Source: an uncultured Bacteroidales bacterium (GTDB lineage Bacteria > Bacteroidota > Bacteroidia > Bacteroidales > F082). From it: a stretch of 61,569 nucleotides of DNA. Numbering within the stretch: position 1 is the first letter of the stretch; each line of letters starts with the position of its first letter. The position numbers and the translations under genes were made by a program. A model generated the notes under the pieces. The model saw only the letters and a list, made by a program, of their open reading frames with translations. It ran no database searches and had not been told where the DNA came from. The stretch is taken from contig CAMHJX010000020.1 in NCBI GenBank assembly GCA_946185535.1, forward strand, positions 1 to 61,569, written 5' to 3'. This document shows, in pieces, positions 59,794 to 61,569 of this stretch.

Positions 59794-60987
59794 ATGAGAC
59801 GGAGATCCTTTTTAGTCCTTTTACTGCTGTTCATCGTAGTGGTTGCCTCGGTTTTCTTCTTCGGGAAACGGTGCAATCGTGTTGTACCTGACATTAATGT
59901 TGACAGCCTTTTCATCAACTTGAACGATGAAATCGCGGCCAAACGCGCCAAGCAGGCCGACAAGGTGTTCACCGGTTTGAATAAGGCAGGACTTAATGGC
60001 GTAGTGCTTTATGCCGAACAAGGACGGGTGGTTTACGAGAAAGCCTTCGGTTGGCGCGACCTAAGCAAACGCCAAAAGGATTCACTCCGTGTGGATGATG
60101 CCTTCCAGCTCTCTTCCGACTCAAAGATGTTCACCGCCGAAGCCATCATGCTCTTGAAAGCCGAAGGCAAACTCGATTACGACGATGACGTGCGGAAATA
60201 CATTCCCCAATTGCCTTATGAAGGCATCACGATAAGAATGCTACTCCACCATCGCTCCGGTTTGCCGCGCTACGATGCTTTGGCCGACAAACATTGGCCC
60301 GACCGCAAGAAGCCCTTCTCGAATGAGGCGATGATCAAGATGCTGGCCGAAAAGAAACCCGAGCCTTACGGCACGCCCGATGGCTCCTATTTCTACAACA
60401 ACATCAACTATGCCCTGCTGGCAACAGTAGTGGAACGAGCCAGCGGACAGCACTTCGAGGACTTCATGCGCGAGCGCATCTTCGAACCCGTAGGCATGAA
60501 CAGCTCCTATATCTATTCCATGCGCAATGATAATGAGGTCTCGATGTATGTGCCTACCGAAGTGCAAGGTCATGACATGTATCGCAGTGGTCCGGTGAAG
60601 ACGCAAAACGACTATCTCAATGGTGTGATGGGCGACAAGATCATGTATTCGACGGTGGAGGACATCTGGAAATACAACCAGGCCTTGGACGCGCACCTGT
60701 TGCTGCCCGACAGCCTGCAAGCCGAGGCCTTCGTGCCGGGCTCGCCCGACTGGAAGAACGGTGAGAATTATGGCTTCGGCTGGCGCATGAGCAAGGAACG
60801 CCCTGGCATGTATTTCCATTTCGGTTGGTGGAAAGGCTACCGCAGCGCCATCATCCGCGACACGAACAAAAACCGTTTCCTCGCCGTGCTGACCAACACC
60901 ACCTTCAACTTCCCCCCCGATCCTTTATGGGAGTTCCTTTGCGACACCACGGTGCAGCTGCCTGAGGCGGAGGCGTTGCCGGAATAA
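59794..60987 (+). CDS. Class C beta-lactamase-like serine hydrolase, membrane-anchored
   Basis: A 397-residue protein. An N-terminal basic cluster and hydrophobic helix (MRRRSFLVLLLLFIVVVASV) anchor it. The beta-lactamase/transpeptidase fold has SxxK in SSDSKMF (S108, K111), YxN in YNNINY (Y201, N203) and a late HxG-type motif in FHFGWWKGY. Such proteins are usually D-alanyl or amide esterases/peptidases rather than true beta-lactamases. The physiological substrate is unknown. The neighbouring T9SS gene is convergent across a palindromic spacer. Confidence 0.88.
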   Translation: MRRRSFLVLLLLFIVVVASVFFFGKRCNRVVPDINVDSLFINLNDEIAAKRAKQADKVFTGLNKAGLNGVVLYAEQGRVVYEKAFGWRDLSKRQKDSLRVDDAFQLSSDSKMFTAEAIMLLKAEGKLDYDDDVRKYIPQLPYEGITIRMLLHHRSGLPRYDALADKHWPDRKKPFSNEAMIKMLAEKKPEPYGTPDGSYFYNNINYALLATVVERASGQHFEDFMRERIFEPVGMNSSYIYSMRNDNEVSMYVPTEVQGHDMYRSGPVKTQNDYLNGVMGDKIMYSTVEDIWKYNQALDAHLLLPDSLQAEAFVPGSPDWKNGENYGFGWRMSKERPGMYFHFGWWKGYRSAIIRDTNKNRFLAVLTNTTFNFPPDPLWEFLCDTTVQLPEAEALPE

Positions 60988-61011
60988 AGACCTTTTTCTA
61001 CTATGACTATA

Positions 61012-61083
61012 GACTATGACAATGACCGCTTTTATTAAATATAGAAGATTCTTGGCTTCGTTAAAGCGGTCATAGTCATTGTC
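61012..61083. repeat. Palindrome between the serine hydrolase and the T9SS gene
   Basis: GACTATGACAATGACCGCTT (from 61012) pairs with AAGCGGTCATAGTCATTGTC (to 61083), with the inner order of the TATGAC and AATGAC units exchanged. It lies between the two convergent stops and may be a bidirectional terminator. Confidence 0.6.
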
Positions 61084-61093
61084 TCTCTCGTCA

Positions 61094-61569
61094 TCACTCC
61101 TTCACCACTTTATCCGAATAAGCCTTCCCATCCTCCATGATGACGCGCATCGTGTAGGTTCCTGCGGGCAGTTGGCTCATGTCGATGCTCTCAAAGGCTT
61201 TGCTTTGCGTGCGCACCAGGCGGCCTTGCAGGTCGTAGAGCTCGATTTGCTTGGGCTGAACATCGGGGGAAAAATGCATGTACAACTGTTCCCTTGTGGG
61301 GTTGGGATAGAAGGCGTAGGGGCGCACTTCTATGCCGCTTTCATTTATGCTCACTGTGCCATCGTGATTGAGAAAGAAGTAAATCAAATACGTTGCGTTA
61401 TTGGCATCTGTGCCGCCTCCTGCCCACGAAATGCCTTGCTCCTTTCCTTGCTCATCTTCATACAAGATGGGGGAATGAAAAGGAACCATCCCATGGAATA
61501 TGATGTTGTCAGTTTTGCAGAAGCGTTTCCATATCACGTTCAGGTCAGTGTCCATTTTCACGGCAACGA
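61094..61569 (-). CDS. T9SS-sorted protein, C-terminal part (runs off the window)
   Basis: At least 158 residues; the frame is still open at the right edge, so the N-terminus is missing. The visible part has a beta-rich stretch (GGTDANNATYLIYFF) and a complete T9SS sorting domain: YPNPTREQLYMHFSPDV, IELYDLQGRLVRTQ, LPAGTYTMRVIMEDG and the end SDKVVKE. An in-frame GTG and ATG near 61561 and 61555 are not taken as starts, because a T9SS protein needs a signal peptide upstream. No function can be given from this part. Confidence 0.8.
   Translation of the reverse strand, partial: VAVKMDTDLNVIWKRFCKTDNIIFHGMVPFHSPILYEDEQGKEQGISWAGGGTDANNATYLIYFFLNHDGTVSINESGIEVRPYAFYPNPTREQLYMHFSPDVQPKQIELYDLQGRLVRTQSKAFESIDMSQLPAGTYTMRVIMEDGKAYSDKVVKE

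Overview
The window is a piece of a Bacteroidota chromosome, most likely order Bacteroidales. The evidence is of several kinds. Secreted proteins end in type IX secretion (T9SS) sorting domains. Promoters carry the Bacteroidota -7 box TAnnTTTG. Lineage-typical families are present (DUF4270 lipoprotein next to a GT5 glycogen synthase, an IPExxxVDY-type protein, DUF3109, an S46 peptidase, a BspA-type LRR protein, a Cys-rich PheS). The species cannot be named from sequence alone. No rRNA, tRNA, CRISPR array, IS transposase or replication origin was seen. REGION 1 (1-12778) is a defence island: one rightward run of eight genes whose gaps are almost all under 35 bases or are overlaps. The order is AAA ATPase (AbiLi/RloA-like), RloB, coiled-coil TIR protein, type III methyltransferase Mod, SIR2-domain protein, HerA-type ATPase, AlbA_2/HATPase protein, and type III restriction subunit Res. 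A SIR2-HerA pair sits inside a type III restriction-modification operon, and an AAA-RloB-TIR cassette is translationally coupled to its front. Two different NAD-consuming effector folds (TIR and SIR2) therefore share one transcript. A 24-codon copy of the 5' end of res (7714-7785) lies before the AlbA_2 gene and records a cassette exchange. REGION 2 (12779-31458) is mostly housekeeping: pheS, a cyclophilin, a DUF4270 lipoprotein with glycogen synthase, meaB, glutamine synthetase, an ArnT-like glycosyltransferase, an IPExxxVDY-type gene with rnc-fabF-acpP, an MNT/HEPN toxin-antitoxin pair, polA, a GxxExxY gene and metG. REGION 3 (31459-43405) holds secreted or surface proteins: T9SS cargo, a small membrane-tethered protein, an exported flavodoxin, a DUF937 protein, an LRR T9SS protein, a DPP11-like S46 peptidase, two unknowns and a MATE transporter, with many dispersed palindromic repeats between them. 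REGION 4 (43560-49196) is a tight operon for cell-envelope O-acetylation: a LysM protein with a degenerate lytic-transglycosylase domain, two SGNH-type proteins and an MBOAT acyltransferase. REGION 5 (49198-61569) has a DUF3109 gene, a small membrane protein with a winged-helix regulator, creD, argF, an Omp28-type T9SS protein, menA, a second GxxExxY gene, a DEAD-box RNA helicase, a class C beta-lactamase-like hydrolase and the 3' end of another T9SS gene. A shared promoter-operator block (TTTG, 6 bases, then AAAGTACTTT) links the membrane-protein/regulator operon to creD. Throughout, the window is peppered with short palindromic repeats, several of which lie in frame inside genes (polA, ArnT-like, LysM protein, possibly mod).
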